From Brasenia schreberi (lineage: Eukaryota > Streptophyta > Magnoliopsida > Nymphaeales > Cabombaceae): 64,000 nucleotides of DNA. Each line of letters opens with the position of its first letter. Position 1 is the stretch's first letter. The DNA is taken from contig JAYKKT010000086.1 of the NCBI GenBank assembly GCA_036023115.1, positions 17,902,501 to 17,966,500 of the forward strand, written 5' to 3'. Position numbers and translations under genes: made by a program. Below, in pieces: positions 47,146 to 59,420 of the stretch. A model generated the notes under the pieces. The model was not told the DNA's origin, made no database searches, and worked only from the letters and a program-made list of their open reading frames with translations.

Positions 47146-49345
47146 ACCTCCAAGTAGCGCCATCCAACAGGCAGCTAAAATGGGCCACAGGTGGATCACA
47201 CCTGGTAGCGAATATGGTTTGTGCTCCAAGGGGTCTTGGACCTTCAAGTGGCTGACGTGTGGGATTTGTGTTGGTGCTGGGATGCAACCTTTTATGTGCA
47301 TCCATTATAGTGTTTGCACCATCTAGATTGATGCCGACATCAAGTTTGAGGATCCTTTAACCACAAGATCGGATCATTAGGTCTATGACAAAACAGATGC
47401 CAACACTGGTAGGATTGGTCTAAGCCTGAGGACCCATCAATTGGAAGCATCCATGATGATATGAAAACTTCAGTAGACACCTCCCAACTCCAACGGTTCA
47501 ACTATGAGCTTTAATTAATACTTTTCATTTTGTCAATGGTTGATTTAATTAAGCATTAATCTCCTCATCAATCATCCTTGTAAGGCCTCTAACCTTATTA
47601 CTCAGCTTTAAGTGATGCACATTCTGATATTTTTGTTTTCCCGTATTATTTATTTTGTATTTAAGTCAGTTTGGTGTAGTAACCTAACTCAAAGAGTTGT
47701 CTTAAGCATAAATAGAACTTCATTCAAAGAAATAGGCTACTTTTTTTTGCTATTATTTTTTCTTGTCTGAGTTACATAGGATTCAATAACTTTTATGACT
47801 CATAGATTCCTTGAGTGTGACGAGTACACTCTTATTATTTTTGAGCATCTTAGAATTTTCATCCTTATAGTCTTAGGCAGTACCTAGTAGTGCATCATAG
47901 ATGGACTACTATACTTCTACAAAGCACAAGTAAAAATGGCGGCCAAAAACCAATCACCATTACTTTGCCAAGTGCAACAGACTACATGAGAAGTCTGGTC
48001 AGGTCAGCCGGCATTAAAACATGGGGAGGTTCAGTTCGAGGCAAGCCCGATGGAGAGTCTGTTACAGGCAAGATTTCTGTGGCGTGCGCACCCACGTGCA
48101 TCCTTCCGCATCCTTCATCCTATGGATTTAGAGAGCACATGCACCAGGCGACGCATGGGCGGAGGCGCACACACCATTCTCGCATAGCTGAGCATAAACC
48201 CCTTTGATGTACTTTGGTGTCCATTGATACACTTTGATGCATCTTGTATATAAATGTGTCATGTGGCATATGTGGTGTTTGTACATGCACTTGTCTTGTA
48301 AAATGTAGCTCGTGTGTGTGGTGTGTGTCGTACACAGGTGTGTGTTATGTACTAGTGTCATTAGGGAGTGAGTTGGATAACTCGTGTCTTGGGTCTTGCA
48401 AATTGGTTCTTGTAAATATGGGTATTGGATCGGGTATGGATCCATGTAAACTCGGGTATTGGGTCTTGTAACTCGGGTCCAGCTGCACCTTGGGTTAGTC
48501 ACTGGGTTAGGGCCAGTTAGGGTGATGATGTGCAGTAAGTTGCTGGCTGGGAGTTAGCATAACTGAATGCTAACTAAAAGGCTTTGGGGGACTGTTTGGA
48601 AGTATGCTGGAAATCAGCCCAACCGTATGGTACATGGAGCACTTGGAGGGAACGGTTGTAGGGCAGTTCCAAGCCACGGTTTTAAGAAGGGTGCTGCAGT
48701 TTCCTTGAGGACCGGCTGGAGTTTTGAAGAACCTTCCTATTCCTGGACAGTAGCTGCAGCAAATCCTCTCCGGTGAGTGGAGAGAGAGTGGCAGCAGCTA
48801 AAACCGTGCATTCCCTTTGTGAGTGGAAGCGCTGAAGTTTGGAAGCGTTTCTTTGGGACAGCATCTGCAAATGTGCCTTTCCATTGTGGGAGAGGGGAAA
48901 CGTTCCTTGGAGAGCTGTTCCTGTGTGAGAAGTCCTCCATCATGAAACCTGAGAGCTTGCAACCGAGTGTTACCTGTGTGTTTTGTGCAGTTCGGTTTGT
49001 AATCAAGAAGCGTGGATGAATGACAGTGAATTTTTAACTTGAGTGTGATAGAGTGAAGAGAGGAAGCAGCGTGTGCAGAACTTCTGCAGGTCAATTGGCG
49101 TGCGGCTGAAGTCGGAAAACGCAGCAGTGCAAGTTGAATTGGCTGAAAGGTGCCGGACGCATCTTGCCATCACACATGGACCTGTGACAGAGTCGATGCA
49201 GGTGAGGTTTTCGGATGTCACAGAAACCTGCATTGGCAGATACAAACTACCCAAACCGGCACAGTGTTCAGTTCTGTGCCGACAGTCATGGGTGGTGTTG
49301 GCCAGTGACGGAGACGACCGTTGCAGTGCACAATGGTGCACGAGC
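47146..49345. other. Unassigned region before the copia 5' LTR
   Basis: AT-rich to about 47900, then GC-rich. At 48370-48480 the words GGGTCTTG(T/C)AA and CTCGGGT recur as a degenerate short repeat. TATATAAA at 48248 could be a promoter element. No protein family recognised in the ORFs on either strand. Confidence 0.3.
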
Positions 49346-49483
49346 AACGTCCAGAGACGAACACAAACATTTGTGTGTGCAAGCCCCAGCGAGGGAACCT
49401 CGTGCTCCCCCATTTTAATCTTTGGAAAAACCGAGAGCTAAAGGAATCCGATGATCATCAATAACCTTCACAGTTCATCGACA
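49346..49483 (+). mobile_element. Copia 5' LTR, only its R/U5 part matches the 3' LTR
   Basis: Matches the last part of the 3' LTR (CACAAACATTTGT.TGTGCA, GAGGGAACCTCGTG, CGATCATCA..AACCTTCA, ending TC.TCGACA), with several small deletions. Upstream of about 49346 the 3' LTR's U3 sequence is not found. Confidence 0.7.
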
Positions 49484-49484
49484 T

Positions 49485-49496
49485 TAGTATTAGGGC
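49485..49496 (+). other. Primer-binding site, decayed
   Basis: TAGTATTAGGGC, three transitions away from TGGTATCAGAGC, one base after the LTR end. Confidence 0.6.
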
Positions 49497-49619
49497 CTGG
49501 TTTCCTGCAAAACAGAAAGAGAGATTAAAGAAAAAAAAATAAAAGAGAAAAGAAAGGGACAAAAAAAAAATTCTAGTAAAAGGCAGCAGTCGACAGGAAA
49601 GGCGGAAGAAGAAACCAAA

Positions 49620-49800
49620 AGGCGAAATCAGCCAAAATAACTGAAACAGTCAAAGGCTGAAACAACCGAAGCAACCAGAGGCGAAATCGACCACAACAGC
49701 CGAAAAAGCCAGAAGCCGAAACAGGCGAAGTAACCAGAGGCCGAAACAGGCGAAGTAGCTAGAGGCCGAAATAGCCGAAACACCCAAAGTCCTGAAGCGA
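49620..49800 (+). repeat. Minisatellite with AGGCCGAAAC-type units
   Basis: Tandem diverged units of roughly 25-36 bases built on AGAGGCCGAAACAGGCGAAG; the clearest copies are at 49715-49775. Confidence 0.65.
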
Positions 49801-50010
49801 GCTGGAGCAGCCTGAATCCTGAAGACAGGCAAGACGGCAGGGACGGCTAAAGAAGAAACCAAAGGCACTTTGAGGAAAACCGAAACAGCCGACAATCGGC
49901 CGTAACAAGTTCTCCGACAACCGCCTAATTCTCTCACTCTCTCTCCCTCTCGAAATACTTCGGAGAGAGAACTCTAAAAAATGCTTTTAAGCATTTTCAG
50001 TAAAAAAAAA

Positions 50011-50165
50011 ATGCGGTTTCAGAAAACCGCAGCGAGAAAACTAGTGGTTTTCCAAAACCGCTCATGGTTTTCCAAAACCGCTCACGGTTTTCCAAAAACC
50101 AACAGTGGTTTTCTGAAACCACTAGTGGTTTTCTGAAACCACTAGTGGTTTCTGAAAACCATCTC
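50011..50165. repeat. Array of GGTTTTC..AAACC hairpin units
   Basis: Six to seven consecutive units of about 20-27 bases, each an inverted repeat, for example arms ACTAGTGGTTT / AAACCACTAGT around TCTG, and GCGGTTT / AAACCGC. Confidence 0.75.
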
Positions 50166-50740
50166 GGGGTTTGTGTCAAAAAGACAGAAATGCACCTAAC
50201 CTATTTCGGATATTACGCAGCCTGTCATGATAAAAAGACAGTTTTACCCCCTGACAATTTTTGAAAATTACAAGAAAAGCAAGGGCTGTTATTTTACGAT
50301 ATTGTCCAACCCAGTTTGGATAATTTTGTTTCTACCACTCAATCAAAAGATGGGTTTACCCCTGTTCTTTTGGAAAAATTACAGATTCACCTTGAGAGTT
50401 AAAATTATGATTTTAACCCCGATCAGTTGCGAATTTTATAGGAATACCAAACTGAGTACAAAATAGGACAAATAGATAAAATTATAAATTTATCCCTTGG
50501 TATCCTTTTTAGGGGGTTTAGAGGCAGAAAAACCCTTAGAAAATTTTTTCTACTTCATATTCTGCATCACTTTAACATGTTTCTTGCTTTGTGTGTTTTT
50601 GTTTCCTTTTAGACCGCTTGATTGATATTTTTGCCAAACACCTAAAATGAGTTATACGATATGTGTATCCGAACTGGCAAAAACAAAAAAGTTAAACGGT
50701 CTGACTTTTAGACTTAGAAGAGAAGAATCCCACTGGCTCT

Positions 50741-53700
50741 AACATTAGAAGGTTTAAAGTATGTTTTAAAGTAAACAGTGCGTCCTCCACCACCAAACGC
50801 AAACCAGCAACAGTTAGAAATGTATAAAACATTTCTAAAGGGCGATACCATAGCAAGAACAATCATGTTAACTTATATGGAGGATGACCTGATTAGAGTC
50901 TTTGAAGAATATGAGACTGCAAAAGAATTGTTTGACTCGTTAACAGCTAAGTATGATACAACTGCAAAATTACATGTGCAGTTACTACTACAGAAATACA
51001 ACTCCTTTAGAATGAAAGAAGGAAAAAATGTAGTAGAGTATGTAAATCACATGCTGGTAATGGCTAGAGACTTAGTCGTAGCAAAATCAGTCATCTCCGA
51101 ACCGATGCAGATATCAACCATACTAAACAGTCTACCTCCATCATGGAATATGGTCCCCACTACCTTAAGATTAGGACTAGAAATCAACCTTTCTGAGTTG
51201 CCTCTAAAGCTAGCAATTGAGCAAGAATACATGCTGAAAAACAAAAAGAAAAAATTGCTAGTGGTCCAGGATGAGTTAGTGTCTAGCTACAAATCCAACC
51301 AAAAAAAGAAACCAACTAAAAGGTTTAGCAAGAATAATAAGAAAGACGGTCAAAGTTTTAAGAAATCGTAGGAAACCGCTTCTCGGATCAAGTGTTTCAA
51401 TTGTGGAAAGATGGGACACTATAAGAGGAATTGCCGCAACAAGAAAGGTGGAGGAAACAACCCACAGCGTGGACAGTCGGAGAAGTAGGATATAATCTGC
51501 ATAATTTCAGAATGTTTATACTTGTACCACCCAATTATAGGTTGGTGAATAGACTCGGGAGCTACAAGACATATCTCAAAGATCAAGGAAGGGGCAATTG
51601 ACCTAAAAGAATACCAACCTGGAGAACATCGTGTATATATAAGAAAAAGTACTTTCTCAGATATTCTGGGTATTGGATCCTTTAGGATATTTGTACAAGG
51701 CAAACCAATTGTATTGATCGATGTGTTAATTGTGCCATTAATAAAGCGCAATCTGGTCTCGGTCCCTACCTTAGTTAAGAAGGGTTTTGAAGTTAGGTTT
51801 ATACCTAACAATGTGATTGTAGGCAAACATGGGAGGATCTTGTTCTCAAGAGAATTTGATGTAGAACAAGGACTGTTCAAGTTATCTGATAATGAAAATC
51901 ATCAATCTTTTGTTTATATTGAGAGTGCCTTTTCTGTTGATGTGAATATGTGGCATAAACGCCTAGGACATATAAGTCTATAAAAGTTATCCAATTTTAA
52001 CTTATTGCCCGAATTTGAGGAAAAGACTTTCAACAAATGTAAAGCTTTCATACAAGAAAAAATAACAAGAAAAGTCTTTTCCAAGAAAACAACAAGGGAA
52101 ACAACCTTGTTAGAAATTATTCGCACAGATTTATGTAGACCTTTTAGAGTAAATACACATTAAGGAAAGGGTTACTTTTTAACCTTTATCGATAATTACT
52201 CTAGATATATGTATATATATATATCTTTTGGCACATAAATCAAATGCACTTGATGCTTTCAAAGAATATAAGAAAGAAGTAGAAAATCAATTAGGGCATT
52301 CAGTCAAAGTCTTGAGATCAGACAGAGGAGGTGAGTATACTTTAGCAGAATTCTGGTATTGCTAAACAAAACTCAATGCCCAAGACACCTCAGCAAAATG
52401 GTATAGCTGAAAGATACAATAGAACCTTGCTGAACATGACAAGGTTTATGCTGATTGATGCATCTCTTTCAAGGATATTTTGGAGAGAAACAATAAGTAC
52501 AGCCGTTTACGTACTCAATAGAGTACCATGTAAAGCTTTATTCACTACACCATATGAGATGTGGTTTGGAAGAAAACCCAACCTATATAATCTCAGGAGG
52601 TGGGGATCAATTACACATGTTAAGATCCTTGATCAGTCTAGAGATAAACTAAACAGTAGGTCCTTAAAGTGTATATTTATTGGATATCCAAAAGGTTCAA
52701 AAGGATATCGGCTTTATCATAAGGATCACAGACTCATTGAAAGCAAAGATGTTGAATTCTTGGAAGATTCTAAGAATGACATCTTGAAAAACAATGAGGA
52801 ATGTGTTGATGATTTGGTATATTTAGACCAATCATCTTTTGAGCCCATAGAAGATCTTTCTGAAACTACCGATACCTTAAGTGGACATAAGAGGCCAAGG
52901 GATACTCCGTCCTACTTAAAGGATTATCACACTTATCTTGCACAAGAAGTGTGTAATTCGGCAGATTTAGATGAGTTGACTAATAACTTGACTTATCAAC
53001 AAGCAATGAACTCATCGGAAGCAACAAACTGGGAGAAAGCCATGGATGAGAAAATTGAATCCATTGAAAAAAACTAAGTTTGAGAATTGGCTGATTTGCC
53101 AAAAGGAAGGAAAGCTATAGGCTGTAAATGGGTTCTCAAAAAGAAATACAAGGTTGATGGTACAATCGATAAGTTTAAAGCGAGGTTAGTTGCAAAGGGT
53201 TTTTAGCAAAAAGAGGGAATAGATTATGTTGAGACATATTCCCCAGTTGCGAAATTTGTATTCATACGAATAATCATGGCAATATCTCCATACTATGATT
53301 TGGATTTACATCAGTTAGATGTAAAAACATCATTTCTAAATAGTGATTTAGAAGAAATCATATACATGCAGCAACTCGAAGGATTTGTGATTGAAGGTTA
53401 AGAAGATAAAGTATATAGGTTGAAAAAATCCCTATATGGCCTGAAACAGTCACCTCGCCATTGGTATTTGGCCTTTCAAAATGTCATTATAGAACTTGGG
53501 TTTGTAGCTAACAAACTTGATCACTATGTTTATGTCTGGAACAGTGGGAGCCACTTTGTCATCTTATCATTATATGTAGATGACATATTGTTGACTAGAA
53601 ACGACAATGAGATGATTGTCAAAACCAAGTTATGGTTGAACTCCAAGTTTGAAATGAAGGATATGGGGGAAGCATCCTATATCCTAGGTATAAAGATCTC

Positions 53701-54509
53701 TCGAGATAGAGAATCTAGACTTTTATGCCTGAGTCAGGAGAGATATATAGACTATATCCTCAAGAAGTTCAAAATGGGTGAATGCAAGTTTGCAGATACA
53801 CCTATTGCAAAAGGGGTGAAATTAAGTAAGGTTAATTGTCCCGGTGAAGGAGACGATAAGCCTAATGTTCCTTATGCACAAGTTGTTGGCAGCTTGATGT
53901 ATGCTATGTTGTGTACAAGGCCAGATATCAACTTTGTTGTTGGTCTTGTCAGTAGATATCAAAGTAATCCTAGTTGACAGCATTGGGTAGCTGTGAAAAG
54001 GATTCTAAGATATCTTAAAGGAACAAATAACTTGAAATTATGTTTTCAAGCAAATAAATTGAAAGTAGTAGGATACTCAAACGCTGACTTTGTTGGGAGC
54101 AAATATGACAGCAAATCAATCTCAGGACAAATATTCTTATTTGGAGGTGGTGTGTTTCTTGGGCATACAAGAAATAGGGTTGTGTAGCATTGCAATACAT
54201 GAAGCTAAGTATGTTGCTTGTTGTATGGCTACAATAAGTGTTGTTTGGATAAGTTGCTTTATACGAGATTTGAAGTTGAAGATAACTGACGAGCTAGTGG
54301 TTATCTATTGCGATAACAATACAGTAATTACTCTTATTAAGAGTGGAGCAGATTGCTTGAAAAGCAAGTATATAATGGTAAAATACCACTATGTTCATGA
54401 TATGGTTATGAGAAAGGAAATATCCATCTCATACATACCAACGATAAACATGTTGGCAGACCCCTTAACAAAAGGCATAACAGAAGAACTCTTCTCAAAA
54501 CATGTTTGA
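50741..54509 (+). mobile_element. Ty1/copia gag-pol, near complete but interrupted
   Basis: Gag is open over 50778-51371 (LTAKYDTTAKLHVQLLLQKY, SLPPSWNMVPTTLRLGLE), with a CX2CX4HX4C zinc knuckle at 51393-51434 after a stop. The protease DSGATRHIS starts at 51552, GAG-pre-integrase VNMWHKRLGHISL ends at 51980, and integrase spans about 51990-53080 (TPQQNGIAERYNRTLLNMTR, CIFIGYPKGSKGYRLYHK). RT follows from about 53090 (EGIDYVETYSPVAKFV; open 53420-53977 with YVDDILLTRND and KKSLYGLKQSPRHWY) and RNase H over about 53990-54509 (ILRYLKGT, then NADFVGSKYDSKSISG in one frame, and EAKYVACCMATISVVWI and YCDNNTVITLIKS in the next). At least ten stops or frameshifts, so not autonomous. PR-IN-RT-RH order defines copia; Tork/Angela-like by impression only. 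Confidence 0.9.
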
Positions 54510-54745
54510 AACATGGGTTTGAGATATGTTTGATTTGTTGTATAGGCAAACAACTATACAACAGATATACAATTGTTGTATAGGTAAATAACCATACAAA
54601 AGATGATTTGTTGTGTAGGGAAATAACCACACAAGAGGTTCTGATTACAATAGTAATCAAGAATCAACATAACTAGGGAAAACCCCTGAAAGTGGGAGAA
54701 AAACCAGTATGTCGATACACTTGGCTCGAATGGCCAAGTGAGAGA
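54510..54745 (+). other. Copia 3' untranslated region and polypurine tract
   Basis: Contains a threefold repeat of TTGT(T/A)GT(G/A)TAGG-AAATAACCA.ACA.-type sequence (about 54535-54635). It ends in the purine-rich CAAGTGAGAGA directly before the LTR, the second-strand primer. Confidence 0.6.
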
Positions 54746-55143
54746 TGTTACAAAATGGTGGTCATTCTCGGCTCGGGTAACGGCTGGACTGGCCATCAAG
54801 CCGTTACCTAAGGATCAGGCCAAACCAAGTAACGAACAGGCATTACCGGATTTTCTAGTAACGGTCGTCCGTTAAAGCTCCGTGACGAGGGAAGCCACAG
54901 GTGGATAAGCACAGACAAATGGGGGAGCGCCTGCCTATAAAGGCAGGCACATACAGAGACATATATAGAGAGAAAATACCGAAAAATTACAGAGAAACAC
55001 AAACATTTGTCTGTGCAGGCCCCTGTGAGGGAACCTCGTGTCCATCGTCTTTACTGCTGCGCCATTTTCATATCTGAAAAAACAAAGAGCTACAGAAATC
55101 CGGCGATCATCAGCAACCTTCAAGGTAATCTTCTTCGTCGACA
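54746..55143 (+). mobile_element. Copia 3' LTR
   Basis: 398 bp from TGTTACAAAATGG to ..CGTCGACA. A TATAAA box lies in a perfect inverted repeat (54929-54948). CAAGT follows the end and is the candidate right target copy, but its partner is not found because the left end of the element is altered. Confidence 0.8.
54929..54948. promoter_or_regulatory. TATA box inside an 8-bp-arm palindrome
   Basis: GCCTGCCTATAAAGGCAGGC: arms GCCTGCCT/AGGCAGGC around ATAA. Location near the expected U3/R border. Confidence 0.65.
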
Positions 55144-55610
55144 CAAGTTATGGGGTAGATCTCGTCCTCGAATAGAGCGTTGGCGCTTGAGGCAGCACAC
55201 AGTTGACATGTGTAGCAAAACGGTGGGTACTAGCACCAGGCGCCAGGTCATGGCACTGGGAGCCAGGCTCCGGCACTGGCCCGACAGACTACTCGAGATA
55301 GGACGGTGTGCCAAATGGGGTGGTGCTGACGGCCACGACTCAACCGAGAAGACGCACAACATGATCCAAACGAAGTTGTGGGTAGATCTCGTCCTCGAAT
55401 AGAGCGTCGGCGCTTGAGGCAGCACACAGTTGACATGTGTAGCAAAACGGTGGGTACTAGCACCAGGCGCCAGGTCATGCACTGGGAGCCAGGCTCCTTT
55501 ACTAGTCCGACAGACTACTCGAGACAGGACGGTGTGCCAAATGGGGTGGTGCCAAGGAGTGACGGCCACGACTCTACCGGGAAGACGCACAACATGATCC
55601 CAACGTACTC
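55144..55610. repeat. Two tandem copies of a ~229-bp GC-rich unit
   Basis: Copy 1 about 55145-55373, copy 2 about 55374-55610. They share TAGATCTCGTCCTCGAATAG, GGCGCTTGAGGCAGCACACA and CAAAACGGTGGGTACTAGCA, with small indels. Open frames on both strands inside it mirror each other between copies and are not considered genes. Confidence 0.85.
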
Positions 55611-55653
55611 CTTGAAAACTTGAGGGTGAGGTCCCATTGGGTTGAGGGAGAAT

Positions 55654-56395
55654 TGTTATGGCACTAAGAGGACCCAGTGCCCGATGCTTATGTGGACGAT
55701 GACTTCAGCGCTACACAGCTTTAGCATAATGTTCGGGAAGATTTTTATATATTTGTGGTTGGTTAAGTCCCACTGGTGATGAGCGTCGGTGGGAAGGCTC
55801 ATCATGTGAGTAAAGTGGTCTTGCTAGTGTGGACCGTGTGGGTTGAGTAGGCTAGTTAAGGGTGGCCGTTAAGGCCAAGATCAGATCTCGCCCAAGGCAA
55901 CTTAGTGAGTGTGCCGCCCATTCATGTACTATGCCCCTTCCCTGTATAAGGGAGCCGGTAGTAATGTTTAGAGGGTTCAGTTTTTGAGAGCTTGAGAGTC
56001 TTTGAAAGAGCCGAGAGAGAGAGAGTGTGTTAGAAGGTTGAAGGGAGGGAGGTAATGTTTAGAGGGTTCAGTTTTTGAGAGCTTAAGAGAGTCTTTGAAA
56101 GAGCCTAGAGAGAGAGAGAAATGGTGTGTTAGAAGGTTGAAGGGAGGGAGGAGGTGCTGTCCAGGACGCAGCTTGCTGGCCCACCGCCTTGCCGTCATCA
56201 CCATGGGTGAACCGGGCGACTAAGGCGCGAGGCAGCGGGGCTGCCCCCTTGACCATGAGGAGGTCTCCTCTCGGTGGGCTGTAACAGCTGGATTCTGATG
56301 GAAATAAACGGGGCTTTTGCGAGAAGAAACAGAAACCCGTAAGTGCACTGTGTGTTTACCGAAAACGAAAGCTGCTGAGCAGCGCTAGGCGTCAT
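55654..56395 (+). mobile_element. Gypsy-type LTR (putative), with 90-bp internal duplication
   Basis: Begins TGTTATGGCAC after the purine-rich TTGAGGGAGAA, contains a GTATAA box within CCCT..AGGG (55939-55953), a 90-bp tandem duplication (55962-56051 and 56052-56141; TAATGTTTAGAGGGTTCAGT at each start), a GGAAATAAA signal (about 56299) and a U5-like end related to 45144-45263. The end at about 56395 is approximate. No internal region adjoins. Confidence 0.5.
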
Positions 56396-57356
56396 GGAGG
56401 TTTTCCAAAATTCATCCGATAATAGCTTTCCACAAAAGAACTGGGAGACGTGAGGCAGATTCCGAAGAATCCATAATTGCTTGAGCCTTATCTAGTTTGA
56501 GAACAGAGGTGGAAACCTTCTTCGGCAATTTGAGTTGAGTCGTTGTCAACGACAACAGTAATTCATATAATATTAGAGGCATCAGCAATGGACCTGGAAA
56601 TATTTTGGGGTGAGGGGATATCCAGGTGCGCGAAATTCAAGGGGGTATTCTATAAAGTTTTCCCAGCATTCCGATCGCTCCCTCGTGTAGATATTCTGGA
56701 TCTTATCGGATTTCAGATGACCCAACTTAAGAAGCAACACAAATGACAATCCCAATTTGCTCACGATTTAAGGAAAATCATAGGGACGTGTAATCCAAGT
56801 TCTCTAAAGAAGATGCCACCCGAGTTTGTTATGGTGTGCAAGCAAAGTGCTAAAGTTGGGAGTCCCCTATGTTAGGTTTTATAGACAAATGACAACCCCA
56901 GCTCCCAAGTTTACTTTCCTTAAAAAAATCCTTTTTGAAGTCCTTTTATACTACTAAAAATATATTTTCACTATTTAGTATGCATTTTTTCCCTTGTGGA
57001 AAAGGCTTGGTTTTGATCGCATCATTTATTGTTATTTTCTGCCCTTTAAAAAGCGTTTTTTTCTTTTTAAAATAGCGTTAGATGTCGTTTTGTCCCGATT
57101 AAATGGTTGCCACTGTGAGCCTATGGGTCTCCAAATTATGTATAACAATTTAGCGAACATACACGAATATATATATATGTCAAATAAACACGGAATTTTG
57201 AGGGGAACAAAATGGAACCCTTTCCTAGCAGTCTCATGAAGGAAATAACACAGCAGAGCCTCTCACACATACATGTACAAGATATTCTAAGATACAACCT
57301 TTAATAATAACAGAGAAATATTAAGGGAGACAGAGTTGATAATGTCGATTCGTCGT
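56396..57356. other. Unassigned region downstream of the DUF1223 gene
   Basis: No gene recognised. Bases 57240-57356 are the likely 3' UTR of the DUF1223 gene (- strand). Confidence 0.35.
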
Positions 57357-59336
57357 TCAAAGATTCTCAGGCAGCTGAAATTGCTGGGATCCGAAATTCT
57401 CCAGTGAAGAATTCTGAATGAACACCACAATGCCACACTTGCTGCTCTCAAATCCCTCCCACAGGTTGAAGTTCACTGTCCCGGACACGGTCTTCTTCGC
57501 CGAGACATCGTGGACGCTGCACATCTTCTCTAAATTCCGGACGATGAATTCGTTTTTCATTACACGCCCCTTGTTCTCTCCCGCTTGAATCTCTGTCACC
57601 AGCCCGCTCTCATACAGGGCCACCATGATATCCATTCCCTTCCCATCTACCTTTGTCCTCAGAGAACCACTTAAAGAGACTTGAAGTGTTTCCGGAGTTT
57701 TCTTTTGGAAGGATGCCTGTTAAGTGTCTCCAGAGATCATTAATCTGGACTACCAGGAAGATGCAAAACATGATCAATGCATGCTACAGCTGCATGCTTA
57801 TGTAGCGAGATTGTTTTCATGCCTTTAGTCTGCATTTTAGAAGAGAATATAGTTGGTCTACTTGCATTATATTGCAGAGGACTACACATACTGTCAAATG
57901 GATCATGGGTGTATGCTACAATATGTACAAACTCGGAATTAAATCTTTAATCGGTAATTGATTTCAGCTTGCATCTGCATCTTGAAAGCATTTCGACCCA
58001 TTGAGATATATTTGCTGACTTTTTAAGATGGGTAGGCCAAATTTAAGCAAGTTATATCTTATTCAGAGATCAAATAACAGCAGTCTGTATTGTCCATCTC
58101 AGGGTGGTTTGAGAAAAGGACGTGCAGATAATTAAAACACACTGCATTTATGAAATTTCCTCGACTTCCATGTGCTGTTTCTGTTTGTTCGCTAGCCTAA
58201 ACAATCCAATGCAAGTTTAGATGCAAATGAAAATTGATGATGAAAGCTGAACCCATTATTTGATCTTAGATCACCAGATTGCCTTCGGTAAACAGGATTT
58301 TGAGAGACTAAGCAATTTTACAGTTGGCAATGCACAAAAATTGGTGGCATGAAAAATCTCACTCATATAAGAAAGCAAAAATAAAGGACTTGGCTTCACT
58401 TCATCGAAGTATTTGCCATGCACACCCATGAGGCATATGGTACACATTAAACTTCTGTCATGACTGCCAACATCTCTATGTTTCTTCATGCATGTAAGGT
58501 AGTCCTCAGTTTACTTTCTTCAAAGGTTTACATCAGGGAAGAGATCTAACCCGATGGTCCAGATGAAACAATCAAGATTTATATCCATAATTGCCTCTCT
58601 TTATTAAGAAAGCCATTTTCTATAACAAAAATATTATCTTATCAAACATCTCTTCATTTGTAATTGTGGTGAAAAATGTTTGCGATTTCTTTTCTCCATT
58701 ACATTATTGGAATGTTTTGTACGAGAGCGATTGCTTCCACATCTTTTAACCACACAAGTGTGTGTATATGTTTGCAGGATTGTTAGATTAAATTATCATC
58801 TAATGGGCAATATATTAAAGGAGTCTGACATGAATACATTGTAGTACATATGATATGAAGGAGATATGTGTGTGTAGAATTATTGGATTAAATATCATCT
58901 AATGGGCAATATAATCAGGAAGTCTGACATGCATCCGTTCCATATATAATATGAAAGTGGCACTCCCTCTCATATGATGCATGCCATAGTCCTATTATGG
59001 AATGAAAGCTTTCTATAAAAAGATGTCATCTTTCCCCATATGAACAGTTGGTTCACAGTTGATTCGACGGTTTAGGTGAGAGAGTAAGGGCATGGATCTC
59101 TCTCTCAATATATAAATAAGTAAATAAGTATATAAATATGGGTAGTGCTAAATGCATAATATTCTTATAGGCATAAAAATGCTTTAAGCATCTCTATCAT
59201 TCGATCTTTCACATCAACAATGGAGATTTGAATTAAAAGTACCATTTTTTTTTTGTAATTTGGATTTAATGAATCATATAATTCAAATCTCTACAATTAA
59301 TATTAAACTATAGAGATGCACCAAAGGATATTATGC

Positions 59337-59420
<84 letters not shown>

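Larger units (their letters stand above)
49497..50740 (+). mobile_element. Long untranslated leader of the copia element
   Basis: About 1.2 kb between the primer site and gag with no sustained ORF. Contains a purine-rich minisatellite (about 49620-49800; units like GAGGCCGAAACAGGCGAAGTA) and an array of short self-complementary repeats (50011-50165). The rest is AT-rich. Confidence 0.6.

Noticed and set aside
48128..48502. 124-codon minus-strand ORF rich in Thr/His
   Set aside because: Translation of a GT-rich degenerate repeat; no conserved motif.
55007..55623. Long ORFs on both strands (131 and 156 codons)
   Set aside because: They arise from GC-rich tandem copies and the LTR end, repeat the same peptide in each copy, and show no known domain.
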